Source of the DNA: EA-27 sp964396265
GTDB lineage: Archaea; Thermoplasmatota; Thermoplasmata; RBG-16-68-12; EA-27
DNA: 64,000 nucleotides
Assembly: GCA_964396265.1 (NCBI GenBank)
Contig: CAYNEM010000012.1
Location: forward strand, 15,844-79,843
Reading direction: 5' to 3'
The notes below the pieces were generated by a model. That model was not told the origin of the DNA, did not search any database, and saw nothing but the letters and a program-made list of their open reading frames with translations. Both the position numbers and the translations under genes were made by a program. Shown piece after piece: positions 41,583-51,384 of this stretch (its first letter is position 1; each line of letters starts with the position of its first letter).

Positions 41583-42667
41583 CGCGGGACGCGTTGGACG
41601 AGGCTCGCGCCGACGTCCGCGCACGACGTACATCCCGCGAGCGCCATCGCAAGCTCGAGCTCCGTGCGGATGTGGTCGAGGACCGCGCGGACGCCATCCG
41701 AACCGCCAAGGGCCAGGCCCCACAGGACCGGTCGGCCCAGAAGCACCGCCCGCGCGCCGAGGGCCAAGGCCTTGAGTACGTCCGTGCCGCGGCGGATGCC
41801 GCCGTCCACGTACACCTCCACACGCCCCCAGACCGCCGCCACGACCTCGGGCAGCACCTCGAGCGTGCCGAGCGTCGAGTCGAGTTGGCGGCCCCCGTGG
41901 TTCGAGACGACGATCCCGTCGACGCCGTGGTCGACCGCGATGGCGGCGTCCTCCGACGTCATGATCCCCTTGACGACGACCGGGAGCGGGCTGATGGACT
42001 TCAGCCACTGAACGTCCTTCCATGTGAGGGCAGCGTCGAGCATCTCGCCCGTATAGCGCGCGAATGCGGAGCCACGTTCCGCCGGCGGCACCGCATCCAT
42101 GCCCGCGGGCTTCAGGTTCGCGATCGAAAGATTCGGCGGCAGCGTGAAGCGGTTCCGCTCGTCCTTCTCCCGACGCCCGAGGCGCGGCGCGTCGACGGTG
42201 AGGCAGATCGCTCGGTACCCCGCGGCCGCGGCGCGACGGACGAGGTCCTCCGTGACCTTGCGGTCCTTGAACACGTAGAGCTGGAACCACCGGGGGGCAG
42301 GGACATGGGACGCGATCTCCTCGAGCGTTCGCGTCGCGAGCGTGCTTACGACCATGAGGGTGCCCGCCTCGGCGGTTCCCAGCGCGGTCGCGAGCTCTCC
42401 TTCATGGCTCACGAGGCCGTGGAAGGACGTCGGTGCCACGAGGACCGGCATGGACACCTTCTCCCCGAGCACCGTCGTCGAGGTATCCACGTGGGCCACG
42501 TCCGTGAGGACGCGCGGGCGCAAGGCCCAGTGGCTGAACGCCTCGCGGTTCCTTCTCAGGGACACCTCGTCCTCGGCCCCGCCCCCGATGTACTCGAAGG
42601 ATGCGCGCGGCAGCCTCGCGTGCGCCATCTCCTCGAGTTCGAGGAGGTTCGTGAATGCGAATTCCAT
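41579..42667 (-). CDS. FMN-dependent alpha-hydroxy acid dehydrogenase/oxidase
   Basis: TIM-barrel flavoenzyme of the lactate/glycolate oxidase family: an N-terminal FEYIGGGAEDE segment, VAPTSFHGLVSHEGELATA, WFQLYVFKD, ICLTVDAP, and the catalytic SNHGGRQLD (His and Arg) followed by VYVDGGIRRGTDV and ALGARAVLLGRP for phosphate binding. The 362-aa length is normal. It would oxidise L-lactate or a similar 2-hydroxy acid in the cytosol or at the membrane. The small gene at its 3' end is translationally coupled. Confidence 0.93.
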   Translation of the reverse strand: MEFAFTNLLELEEMAHARLPRASFEYIGGGAEDEVSLRRNREAFSHWALRPRVLTDVAHVDTSTTVLGEKVSMPVLVAPTSFHGLVSHEGELATALGTAEAGTLMVVSTLATRTLEEIASHVPAPRWFQLYVFKDRKVTEDLVRRAAAAGYRAICLTVDAPRLGRREKDERNRFTLPPNLSIANLKPAGMDAVPPAERGSAFARYTGEMLDAALTWKDVQWLKSISPLPVVVKGIMTSEDAAIAVDHGVDGIVVSNHGGRQLDSTLGTLEVLPEVVAAVWGRVEVYVDGGIRRGTDVLKALALGARAVLLGRPVLWGLALGGSDGVRAVLDHIRTELELAMALAGCTSCADVGASLVQRVPR

Positions 42668-42691
42668 CGGGAGGCGGGAAGGGTCGCTGCC

Positions 42692-43168
42692 TTATTTCTT
42701 TGCGGACATATGCGTCCGGTTGTTCCTCGCCCTGGCGGCGCGCGGGGCCTCTGTCATCGACACCTTTCCGAGAGGGAACTCATCCGCAAGGGCTTTCGCG
42801 ATCTTCGACGGCGTCGTCCCGGACACAGGGGGCGCGAATTTCACGGCGACGGAAACCGCGTGACCGAGGAGGGAAGGAAGGAACCGGACCGCGATCGCCC
42901 GGTCGCCCTTCCGGAACACGAGCGGGGGCCTGGCCTCAATCCCTTTCAGGCCGTACCCAAGGGCCCTCAGGGCGACGACGACTCGGGCGCGCACAGAGGG
43001 GACAGAATCCGACCAGACCTTCACCGAGAGCCCTCGGATCCTCTTTGCGTGCTTCGACCCCGATGGCCCGCGCCATTTCGACGGGAAGGAACCCCGGATC
43101 CATTCGTCGACCTCCTTGGGTCCCCACACGATGGGGGGCTGGGGCAGCGTAGGGACAGGATCCGGCAC
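42692..43168 (-). CDS. 158-aa protein of unknown function
   Basis: A basic, strand-rich protein (GPKEVDEWIRGSFPSKWRGP, RIRGLSVKVWSDSVPSVRARV, GDRAIAVRFLPS) with no recognised motifs. GTG start, with CGTTACTCGG about 20 bp upstream. A 51-bp near-copy of the trmJ start lies just beyond that element. Confidence 0.55.
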   Translation of the reverse strand: MPDPVPTLPQPPIVWGPKEVDEWIRGSFPSKWRGPSGSKHAKRIRGLSVKVWSDSVPSVRARVVVALRALGYGLKGIEARPPLVFRKGDRAIAVRFLPSLLGHAVSVAVKFAPPVSGTTPSKIAKALADEFPLGKVSMTEAPRAARARNNRTHMSAKK

Positions 43169-43200
43169 GGACCGAGTAACGCTCGCAGGGGGAAAAGGTT

Positions 43201-43251
43201 GCTGAAGTTCCTCATCGCGCGCGCGCGACGCTGCCGATGTTCCCTTCGTAC
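43201..43251 (-). pseudogene. Fragment duplicated from the 5' end of trmJ
   Basis: 51 bases match 43992-44040 inside trmJ with two substitutions and a 2-bp indel. The source encodes YEGNIGGVARAMKNFS; the copy is frameshifted by the extra GC in the GCGCGC run. It cannot make a useful peptide and lies upstream of the 42692-43168 gene. Confidence 0.8.
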
Positions 43252-43313
43252 GAACCTCCTGGACTCCGCTTCTTGTCGAACGTCCACGACCACCGGACGG
43301 ATGGGACCTCGCC

Positions 43314-44075
43314 TCATCGCTTTACGAGCCCGCGGCGCCTCGCCAGCCGCGGTTTGGCGGTGGTCTTCGCGCGCTCCCGGCGAATCGTCTTCGCCGCCCG
43401 CGCGATCACGCCCATGAGCGCGTGGAATTCCCACTTTGAGGGCGACGCGCGCCCCATGAGCCGCCGGAACATGACCTTCGTCCGCCCGACCTTGTGCTTC
43501 GGATAGTTCGTCTCCGCGAGGAGATCGTCGAACGCTGCGTAGAGCGTGTCCCGCTCCCCATCGGACGCGGACGGTCGGCGTTCCGGGATCTCGGCTTTGG
43601 CGGCGTGGATCTCGTACAGGAGGATCGCGGCCGCCTGGGCGACGTTGAGGATCGGGTATTCCGGATTGGCGGGGATCGTGACGAGCACGTCGCACGCCAG
43701 GAGCTCCTCGTTGAGGAGGCCGAAGTCTTCGCGGCCGAGGACGAGGGCGACATCCCCATCGAGCGAGGCCAACTTCGCCGCCAACTCCCGGGGGGTCGTC
43801 GCCTGCCGGTGGAACTTCTTCTCGCTCTCCGTCTTCACGCCGGACGTGCCGACGATCAAGCCCGCCCCCTGGATCGATGCGGCGTACGTTCGGTACTTCT
43901 TGGCGGCGAGGAGGACGTCGAGGCCATGCATCGCCCGGCGGCGCGCCTCCTCCCCGATGGCGGGGGGCTTCACGAGACGCAGGTCCGCCACGCTGAAGTT
44001 CTTCATCGCGCGCGCGACGCCGCCGATGTTCCCTTCGTACTTCGGCTCGACGAGGACGACGCGGACGCGGGCCAC
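43314..44075 (-). CDS. trmJ: TrmJ-type tRNA/rRNA ribose methyltransferase
   Basis: SPOUT-fold 2'-O-methyltransferase. EGNIGGVARAMKNF opens the fold, LVLGREDFGLLNEELLACD is motif 2, and YPILNVAQAAAILLYEI forms the trefoil-knot SAM site. In archaea TrmJ methylates C32 of the tRNA anticodon loop. A C-terminal basic tail (ARRRGLVKR) follows a helical extension. The GTG start shares an AT-rich promoter with truA. Confidence 0.9.
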   Translation of the reverse strand: MARVRVVLVEPKYEGNIGGVARAMKNFSVADLRLVKPPAIGEEARRRAMHGLDVLLAAKKYRTYAASIQGAGLIVGTSGVKTESEKKFHRQATTPRELAAKLASLDGDVALVLGREDFGLLNEELLACDVLVTIPANPEYPILNVAQAAAILLYEIHAAKAEIPERRPSASDGERDTLYAAFDDLLAETNYPKHKVGRTKVMFRRLMGRASPSKWEFHALMGVIARAAKTIRRERAKTTAKPRLARRRGLVKR

Positions 44076-44090
44076 GGTCGTGCATGCGCG

Positions 44091-44108
44091 ATAATACTAT
44101 ATCTAATA
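44091..44108. promoter_or_regulatory. Shared divergent promoter of trmJ and truA
   Basis: ATAATACTATATCTAATA lies midway between two GTG starts 54 bp apart. It gives minus-strand TAGTATTAT about 20-25 bp before trmJ and plus-strand TATATCTAA about 26 bp before truA, so two tRNA-modification genes appear to fire from one AT-rich core. Confidence 0.65.
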
Positions 44109-44128
44109 GCAATCGACAATCCCGCCCC

Positions 44129-44935
44129 GTGCGCATCGCCCTCAAGATCGCTTACGACGGACGCGTCTTCCACGGATTCGCGCGCCAGCCCGGCCTCCGA
44201 ACTGTCGAAGGAGAGGTCCGGCTCGCCCTCGTGAAGTCCCATCTGATCGAGGACGTCGAGGCCGCCAACGTGCGGGGGTCGAGCCGGACGGACGCGGGCG
44301 TCAGCGCGGTCGGGAACGTCATCGCGTTCGACACGAGCGCGGGGGGAGACGAAGCGGTCGGCAGGTTCAACGACGCCGCCAAAGACGTATGGTCGTGGGC
44401 GAGTGCAACCCTGCCCGAGGGTTTCGACCCCCGTAAGGCGAACTGGCGGTGGTACCGCTACCACCTGACCGGCGCCCACGACGCCACTAGACTCCACGAG
44501 GCCTCCCGCCCGTTCTTGGGCACCCACGACTTTGCCGCCTTCTCGAGCCCGGACGCGGAACGGACGCGACGGCACGTCGACTCGATCGAGATCGTGCCGA
44601 CAAGCGATGGTATCCTGGTCGACGTCCGCGCCCCTTCCTTCGTGCGCGGCATGGTCCGCAGATTGGTCGCGGGAATGCTGGCGGTGGAGAGGGCGGATGC
44701 GACCACCGAAGACCTCAGCCGCGCGTTGACGGCGGCCACGTGGATCGACTTCGGTCAGGTTCCACCGGAACCGCTGGTTCTCGTGGACGTAGATGTCGGC
44801 ATCCCCTTCCGGCCGTGGATGGATCGAGCTGCCCGTCTCCGCGTGCAACGCCTCGCCGCGGAGGCGAATGTCGCGTCTCGATTCTGGCGGGAGGTGGCCA
44901 GTCGCGCCTTCCCGCGAGCCTCAGACCAATCCTAA
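44129..44935 (+). CDS. truA: tRNA pseudouridine synthase TruA
   Basis: Converts U38-40 in tRNAs to pseudouridine. IAYDGRVFHGFARQPG opens the fold, the catalytic Asp55 is in SSRTDAGVSA, and the C-terminal block SFVRGMVRRLVAGML is present. The GTG at 44129 is chosen because the promoter covers the more upstream ATG (44084). The 268-aa length suits an archaeal TruA. Confidence 0.92.
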   Translation: MRIALKIAYDGRVFHGFARQPGLRTVEGEVRLALVKSHLIEDVEAANVRGSSRTDAGVSAVGNVIAFDTSAGGDEAVGRFNDAAKDVWSWASATLPEGFDPRKANWRWYRYHLTGAHDATRLHEASRPFLGTHDFAAFSSPDAERTRRHVDSIEIVPTSDGILVDVRAPSFVRGMVRRLVAGMLAVERADATTEDLSRALTAATWIDFGQVPPEPLVLVDVDVGIPFRPWMDRAARLRVQRLAAEANVASRFWREVASRAFPRASDQS

Positions 44936-44972
44936 AGATATGAGCACCCCCCGTGGTCTCGCTCGGGGCAAC

Positions 44973-45024
44973 GTATTAATAACGATGCCGCTATCGGCGC
45001 CCGCCTTACTAGCTCCGGGAGGAG
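44973..45024 (+). promoter_or_regulatory. Promoter and Shine-Dalgarno of the subtilase operon
   Basis: GTATTAATAA at 44973-44982 is a TATA box. A leader of about 30 nt then carries GGGAGGAG (45017-45024), seven bases from the ATG at 45031. This leadered, strong ribosome-binding-site design differs from the leaderless genes around it. Confidence 0.65.
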
Positions 45025-45030
45025 AGAAGG

Positions 45031-48000
45031 ATGCCGAATGCCCAACGCAGCAGAGCACTTGCACTGGTGCTCGTCTGGTCGTCCGTGATGGCCGCCCTTT
45101 TGGTCGCCGTCACGGGCCCCGCGGCCGCCGCCTCGGACCCAACGGTCCCTGGCGTCGCCGCAAGCTCGACGAGCAGCACAATCGTGTCCATGAATGACGA
45201 GTCCGTACTTTCGTCGGATGATCCGCCGTTGAACGTGCTCGGAAAGATCGCCCCTGCGCTCCACGGTTCCGCGCAGGACCCACAGAAGGGACTCGTGGAT
45301 ATCGTCGTCCACGCGATCGACTTGCCGCAGGTCTCGAGGGTCCTCGAGGCAGCCGGCGCGCGACTCTCCGTCGAGATCGACGGCGAGCTCCGGTCGATGC
45401 CCTTCGTCTCGCGCCCGTGGGGCGCCGTCGGCGTGCCGACGAGCCTCCGCGTGCAGGTCCCCGAGAGCAGCCTCGTAGAAGTGGCGGCGTCGCCGCACGT
45501 CCTCTTCGTGGACACGGTCAACGTCCACGCGACGACGTTCTTCACGGACGAGGTCGTCGAGGAGGAGCGCACCATGTTCAATTCCATCATGGCCGAAGCG
45601 AAGGCCGCGGTCACCTCGAAAGACCCCGTGGAGCAGCCCACGGGCACGGCGCCCTCCGCGTCCCCGACGTCGTGGGCGGTCGCCCGCGAGCACAAGGCGT
45701 GGGACGCCTGGCAGCTTGGATACCAGGGCCAGGGCGTCAACGTCGCGGTCGTCGACACGGGCGAGGACTTCGGTCACCCGTCCATGCAGGGCCAGTGGGC
45801 CGTCGCGCCGCCCGGCAACCCCTGGGCCGGATGGCCGATCATGTTCCACCCCGCGTCCATGGAAGGTCTGATGGGGAACGGATGGTGGACCGCCGGAAGT
45901 GATCTCGACCGCCTTCCGCTGCCGTTCTGGCTCTCCGTGAACGACGGCGACGTATGGTACTCGAACACGGACTACAAGGTGAACGACTCGAACCTCGACG
46001 GGTACCTCCCCTACAGCCGTGCGACGCCAGACCCCCAGACGGGCAACCAGCAGTGGACGCCGCAGGCCAACCCGCAGCAGTACGGAAACTGGGGACCGAC
46101 CTGGAACCAGGGCATCAACAGGAATTACTACGTCGGGTGCGCGGGCCTGCCTGGGCCGTGCATCGCGAGCGCCTCGGGGATTTACCGCTTGGGCGTCAAC
46201 CGGGACGATTCGCTGACGGGACTGTGGGGCCAGAAGGTTGGCATGCTCCTCGTGGACTCGACAATCCCGGAAGTCTACGACACCGTGTACGTGGACCTGA
46301 ACTTCGACTTCAACTTCACGAACGACAAGCCTGTGACGCAGGCGGACCCGATCGCGACCGCGGACATCTACGACGAGATCGCGGGCGGTCCGGGTCAGGA
46401 CGGCGTCGCGGACATCTCCGGCGGCCTCCTCTACTTCATCGGTTCCAGCCAGCAGATCACCGGCGAGGTCGTCATCAGCAACGCGCTCGGCACCGAGATG
46501 GGCGCGAACCTCGCGAACGGTTGGGTCGCCGTCGACATCGACGGTCGGTTCAGCTTCGTCCCCGCGACGCAGCTGTGGCTCGTCGACCCTCTCGGCTTCC
46601 CGAACTACTTCCCCAGCAGGACGGAGGATATCTACGAGGAGTTCTCGGCGGGAACGCCGATTGACGAATCGGGCACAACGCTCGACTTCGGCACGGGCTC
46701 CTTCGGCCCCGTCAACGTGATCTCCTTCCAATCCCTCCCGGGCATCGATGTCATCCTTCGGGGGCCTGGCCCGGACTACGGGGTCGACTTCCTGTACGAT
46801 GCGGAAGAGTGCGATGCGACGTTCACGACGTGCACGACGCTCGTGGAGGGCACGGACTACTCGTGGTCGGACCAGGACGGAGGCAGCATCCGCGTCGAGC
46901 GCGACATTCCGGACACCTACGTCTGGTTCTTCATCTACCAGCTGGACACCTATACGCTGGAAACGGTCTCGGGCGCCCTTACGTTCGCCCGCGCGATCCC
47001 CGCAGGGTGGGACCTGGTCGCGGACTACCAGACGGGCCTCCCGATCCCCTATAGCCAGGAGTACGGACCAAGCCACGGCTACGACACGTTCATCCCGGCG
47101 AACGGCGACATGGTCGCCTTCCACGGGGAGTTCGACAACGGCCAGAGCCACGGCAGCTTCGTGAGTTCCACGGTGGCGGCGACGCCCTTCGGCAACCTCA
47201 TCTCGACGAACTTCGAGGTCTTCGGGACGGCGCCGAAGGCGAAGATCATCGGCATCGCGGCCTGCTGCAACTCGCCGGGCCCCGTGAACCTCTTCGGGTC
47301 GATCGAGGACCAGCGCACGTTCGCGGCCCTCGGATACGACGGGCTCGCGGGCACGGGCGACGAAGCCGTCATCCTGACGAACTCGTTCGGGGATCCCGGA
47401 AGCCTCGAGACCGGCCTTTCCTGGGAGGACCGCTGGCTCCTCGACTTCTGGACGCGGTACCCGGAGCTGACGACCCTCGTCGCGATGGGGAACAACGGAC
47501 CGGGGTACGCGACCAGCGCCCCCGGCGGCAGTTCCCCCGGCGTCATCGGCGTGGCCGCAGGCAACTCCATGGACTACCGCATCATGGGATTCGGGGACAC
47601 GGGCACTGGCGCAGGGGAAGTCCCGGTCTGTCCGGGCCCGCCGCCAATCGACCCCGCCACGTGCGTGGGGGTAGGCTCGACCTTCGGCCCCGGTCCCTAT
47701 GGGGACCCGGCCTACTTCTCGAGCCGCGGACCCACCCTCCTCGGAAGCGCGAAGCCTGACATCATGAGCGTAGGCCAGTTCGGCTGGGAGGCCGCACCAC
47801 TCAACGTCTATTGCTTCGGCGACCCGACCTTCTGTGACGGCAACGCAGCCTTCGACCTGTTCAGCGGGACGTCCATGGCGACGCCCGTGACGGCCGGTGT
47901 GACGGCGCTCGTGGTCCAGGCGTACCGTTCGGCGCACGGCGGCGCGAACCCGACGAACGACCTTGTCAAGGAGCTCCTGAAGTCCGGGGCGGACGACATC

Positions 48001-51000
48001 CACCGCGACGTGCTCACGCAGGGCGCAGGGTGGACGAACGCGCTCCGTTCCGTGGAGATGGCCGAAGAGTCCAACGGGGTCTCGTCGAACGTCGACAGCT
48101 GGCTCCCCGGGGACTACGGCGGGATCCGGCGCCTCGGCTTCGTGAACCTGCTCGCCTCCGGCACCGGTGACTCCACCACGATCACCCTGGAGAACCACAA
48201 CCCCGGGTCGGCGGAAACCGTCCAGATCCAGGACGCGGTGTACGCGCGCGCGGCACGGTACACGTACTCGTTCCCGATCACGTCCGCGGCGGGCCACGTC
48301 AACATCCTGCGGCCCACCACGGCGGCCTGCGGCGGGGCGGGTGTGTACGCGAGCAACGGCTGCACCCTCCTTCAGGCCATGCCGTTCGACACCTACTGGA
48401 ACAACTCGGATTTCGTGAAAGTGACGTTCACTTACGATGTGGCATCCTACGCAAGCGCCGTCATCTGGCGGCTGGACACGTTCATCTGGTACGACGCAAA
48501 CGCGAACAACCTGTACGGCGGGGCCGCGGAACGGAACCGGATCACCGTTGCCCTGTACGGTGCCGGAGCCCATTCCGTTTGGGACTCCATCCACGATCCC
48601 GACGTCCGGGCCATCGACGGTTGGGTCCTCAATCCCCGGCCGCAGCTCGCCCCCACGGGCACCGGCGTCCCGGCGACGCTCATCGTCGAGTTCTACGAGA
48701 AGGCGGACTGGGCATGGGTCTCCACGTCCGTCGCCTCGCTGAACATCCCGGCCACCGCGACAAGGAGCTTCCAGGTCACCGCAAATACGCCCCTAGGCAC
48801 GCCCGCCGGCATGTACGAGGGCGCGGTCTACGTGACGGACTTCAGCGGCGACATCACGACGATCCCGATCGTGATCAACGTCCCCGTCTCGACCTTCCCC
48901 GTGACGATCGGAGGCAACGTGCCGACGACGTCCCTCTACGACAACAACGGCATGATCGGAGCATCCCGGAGCACGTCGCCCTGGCGGCAGACGGGTGACA
49001 GCCGGTACGTCTATGCGGACGTCAACGTAGCCGTCCCACCGGCCGGCTCAGGGATTGGTCGCAACGTCATCTACCAAGCGTTCCTCACGAGCACGATCTC
49101 CGATCCGGAGATGTTCGTGTACGACCTGCGACCCGACACAACGTGGACGGACGACGCGGTGTTCGGCCCCGGGACGTTCGGGCTTCTGCGAGCGACCGGA
49201 GAGCTTGTCGGGGCCACAACGACATCCTCCATGAACAAGGAGCTGATGTTCCACACGCCTCCCTTGAGCGGCTTCATCGCGTTCCAGGTGAAGGCATGGG
49301 GCTCCATCGGCGAAACGGACCCGATGCAGGCGAACATCGGCATCATGGAGGTCACGCCGACCGCGATCACCTTGGTGGGCGCCCAGCTTCGGGCGAGCAC
49401 GCCCGTCTCCGTCTGGGCGAATATCCCGTTAGTCAACGGCATCGGCGCGGCGGTCACGCAAGGCTTTGTGTTCAACGGGGTTGGGATCAACATCGCGGCG
49501 AACCCCGACTACTACCCCGGAGGATCGTTCGACGGGTGGGTGTGCAGCCAGGTAGCGCCGAACTCGATCGTCGTGCCCCCGCGGGGCCCCGTGATTTCGC
49601 GGAGCTTGTTTGCTTCGATCACGTCCCCGGGCGGCACGGATGACCACGACCTGCAGGTGTACCTCGACGAGAACAACAACGGTGCCTGCGACCTCGGTGT
49701 CGACACGCTGCTCTGCCAGTCTGCGGGTGCGACCGCGACCGAGGCTTGCACGGCCACGACGACGGACGGGACGAAGAACATTCTCATCCAGGTAGGGATC
49801 TTCGGACCAGGCTCGGACACGTTCTCATACACGTGGGTGGACACGATCCAGATCATCGGCGTGTCCGCGTTTTACCTCAACGGCCCGAGCACGACCGTAG
49901 CCCCGTACACGACGATTGCGGCAAGCATCGGGTGGGACTTCCCCCAGGGAACGCCCGAGGGCCCGCAATCGGGCATCACCTTCGTGAGCCCGGGCTTCGC
50001 GCAGTTCGCGCTCGTGCAGCAGGTCGCCATCACAGTGATCCTCGACTACACCGCGCCGACGATCAACGTCGCGCTCGACCTGTCTCCCATCCCGAACTCG
50101 GTCATCCCCGACGCGGCGGCGGGCATCGTCGCGAACATCGCGGACAGCCGTCAGGTCGACCGCTTCAGCCCGCAGCTCTGGGTGGACGGCGTGGACGTGA
50201 CCGGCAACATCCGCGTCCTCGCGCCGTACATCGCGGGATCGGGCTATACCCTCGTCACGGTCGCATGGGAACACGTGGACGCGCCGTGGGACGACGGACG
50301 ACATAGCGCCCTCCTCACGGTGCGCGACATCGCCGGGAACCTGAAGACCCAAATCTGGTCTTGGGTTGTGGACACGACCGGTCCGGCGATCAGCGTGACG
50401 AACCCGCCCATGGACGCCCTCACCACCGCGAGCTCGTGGCCGTTCGAGGCCGAGACGGAGCCTGGCGCGACCGTCACGGTCACCGTGAACGGCGTGCCGG
50501 CGACGATCGTCGTGTCCCCGGAGGGTCGCATCAGCGGGACGTTGAGCCTGGCGCAAGGCACGAACATGATCGTCGTCACGGCCGAGGATTCACTCCTCAA
50601 CGTGGGAACGGCGACGCGCACAGTGACGCGCGATTCGATCGCACCGGGCATCGTGGCGTTCGCGAGTGTCTCGTCCCCGACGAATGAGATGTCGACGACG
50701 GTCACGGGCATGGTAGACGAGGATGTCACCTCGGTCTGGGTCGACGGTGTGGCGGCAGGCGTCGCGGTGGACGGCTCGTTCATGGCGACGGTCCCGCTCG
50801 TCGAGGGCTCAAACACCATCCAGGTCGTGACCTGGGACGCGGCCGGGAACCAGGGAGTCCTGGACCTCCCAGCAATCGTCCGAGACACGATCGCGCCGAC
50901 CATCAACGCGGGTCTGCTCGTCGGCGGGATCGCCGCACCGACCGTCATCACGGACCGGAGCGTCAGCCAGATCACAGTGGCCGGATCGGCGCCCGACGCG

Positions 51001-51384
51001 GACGTGTTCTACGTGTTGATCAACGGCGAGCCCGTCGGCGGCGGAGGGGCGTTCTCACGGGTCTTCGACCTCGTGGTCGGCGACAATGTCTTCGTCGTGC
51101 ACGCTGTGGACGACGCGGGCAACGTGGGGACGTTCACGGTGTCGGTGTCGTACGCGCCCCAGGTCATCCAGGAGCGCACGAACTACAACGCCATCATCGC
51201 AAGCGGCTTGGCCGTGGTCCTGTTGATCGTCGGATTTGTCGTCGGCTTCCTGCTCTCCGGGCGCGGTGGAGGCGGCGGCGGAGGCGCGCCCAGCGAGGCG
51301 CCCGAAGCGCCGAAGGGCGAAAGGCGCGCGGAGGAAGAGCTCCCGACTGAAGGGGCCCCGAGCCCTGAGGAGGAAGAACTATGA
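45031..51384 (+). CDS. Giant secreted subtilisin-like protease (S8)
   Basis: 2117 aa. A signal peptide (residues 1-35, ALALVLVWSSVMAALLVAV) is followed by a prodomain and then the S8 catalytic set: Asp242 (VAVVDTGEDF), His707 (GQSHGSFV) and Ser948 (SGTSMATPV), with a GNNGPG oxyanion Asn. The spacing from Asp to His is about 465 residues, a very large insertion. After the catalytic domain come long beta-sandwich regions and at least three Ig-like repeats (TGPAISVTNPP, TVNGVPATI, VNGEPVGGG), then a TM at about 2055-2075, a Gly stretch and an acidic tail. It would act at the cell surface. The stop overlaps the next gene's ATG. Confidence 0.92.
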   Translation: MPNAQRSRALALVLVWSSVMAALLVAVTGPAAAASDPTVPGVAASSTSSTIVSMNDESVLSSDDPPLNVLGKIAPALHGSAQDPQKGLVDIVVHAIDLPQVSRVLEAAGARLSVEIDGELRSMPFVSRPWGAVGVPTSLRVQVPESSLVEVAASPHVLFVDTVNVHATTFFTDEVVEEERTMFNSIMAEAKAAVTSKDPVEQPTGTAPSASPTSWAVAREHKAWDAWQLGYQGQGVNVAVVDTGEDFGHPSMQGQWAVAPPGNPWAGWPIMFHPASMEGLMGNGWWTAGSDLDRLPLPFWLSVNDGDVWYSNTDYKVNDSNLDGYLPYSRATPDPQTGNQQWTPQANPQQYGNWGPTWNQGINRNYYVGCAGLPGPCIASASGIYRLGVNRDDSLTGLWGQKVGMLLVDSTIPEVYDTVYVDLNFDFNFTNDKPVTQADPIATADIYDEIAGGPGQDGVADISGGLLYFIGSSQQITGEVVISNALGTEMGANLANGWVAVDIDGRFSFVPATQLWLVDPLGFPNYFPSRTEDIYEEFSAGTPIDESGTTLDFGTGSFGPVNVISFQSLPGIDVILRGPGPDYGVDFLYDAEECDATFTTCTTLVEGTDYSWSDQDGGSIRVERDIPDTYVWFFIYQLDTYTLETVSGALTFARAIPAGWDLVADYQTGLPIPYSQEYGPSHGYDTFIPANGDMVAFHGEFDNGQSHGSFVSSTVAATPFGNLISTNFEVFGTAPKAKIIGIAACCNSPGPVNLFGSIEDQRTFAALGYDGLAGTGDEAVILTNSFGDPGSLETGLSWEDRWLLDFWTRYPELTTLVAMGNNGPGYATSAPGGSSPGVIGVAAGNSMDYRIMGFGDTGTGAGEVPVCPGPPPIDPATCVGVGSTFGPGPYGDPAYFSSRGPTLLGSAKPDIMSVGQFGWEAAPLNVYCFGDPTFCDGNAAFDLFSGTSMATPVTAGVTALVVQAYRSAHGGANPTNDLVKELLKSGADDIHRDVLTQGAGWTNALRSVEMAEESNGVSSNVDSWLPGDYGGIRRLGFVNLLASGTGDSTTITLENHNPGSAETVQIQDAVYARAARYTYSFPITSAAGHVNILRPTTAACGGAGVYASNGCTLLQAMPFDTYWNNSDFVKVTFTYDVASYASAVIWRLDTFIWYDANANNLYGGAAERNRITVALYGAGAHSVWDSIHDPDVRAIDGWVLNPRPQLAPTGTGVPATLIVEFYEKADWAWVSTSVASLNIPATATRSFQVTANTPLGTPAGMYEGAVYVTDFSGDITTIPIVINVPVSTFPVTIGGNVPTTSLYDNNGMIGASRSTSPWRQTGDSRYVYADVNVAVPPAGSGIGRNVIYQAFLTSTISDPEMFVYDLRPDTTWTDDAVFGPGTFGLLRATGELVGATTTSSMNKELMFHTPPLSGFIAFQVKAWGSIGETDPMQANIGIMEVTPTAITLVGAQLRASTPVSVWANIPLVNGIGAAVTQGFVFNGVGINIAANPDYYPGGSFDGWVCSQVAPNSIVVPPRGPVISRSLFASITSPGGTDDHDLQVYLDENNNGACDLGVDTLLCQSAGATATEACTATTTDGTKNILIQVGIFGPGSDTFSYTWVDTIQIIGVSAFYLNGPSTTVAPYTTIAASIGWDFPQGTPEGPQSGITFVSPGFAQFALVQQVAITVILDYTAPTINVALDLSPIPNSVIPDAAAGIVANIADSRQVDRFSPQLWVDGVDVTGNIRVLAPYIAGSGYTLVTVAWEHVDAPWDDGRHSALLTVRDIAGNLKTQIWSWVVDTTGPAISVTNPPMDALTTASSWPFEAETEPGATVTVTVNGVPATIVVSPEGRISGTLSLAQGTNMIVVTAEDSLLNVGTATRTVTRDSIAPGIVAFASVSSPTNEMSTTVTGMVDEDVTSVWVDGVAAGVAVDGSFMATVPLVEGSNTIQVVTWDAAGNQGVLDLPAIVRDTIAPTINAGLLVGGIAAPTVITDRSVSQITVAGSAPDADVFYVLINGEPVGGGGAFSRVFDLVVGDNVFVVHAVDDAGNVGTFTVSVSYAPQVIQERTNYNAIIASGLAVVLLIVGFVVGFLLSGRGGGGGGGAPSEAPEAPKGERRAEEELPTEGAPSPEEEEL

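Noticed and set aside
44932..48594. 1220-aa minus-strand ORF opposite the subtilase
   Set aside because: It is an antisense shadow in a GC-rich gene; composition is Arg/Val/Asp-rich without domains, while the plus strand has a complete protease.
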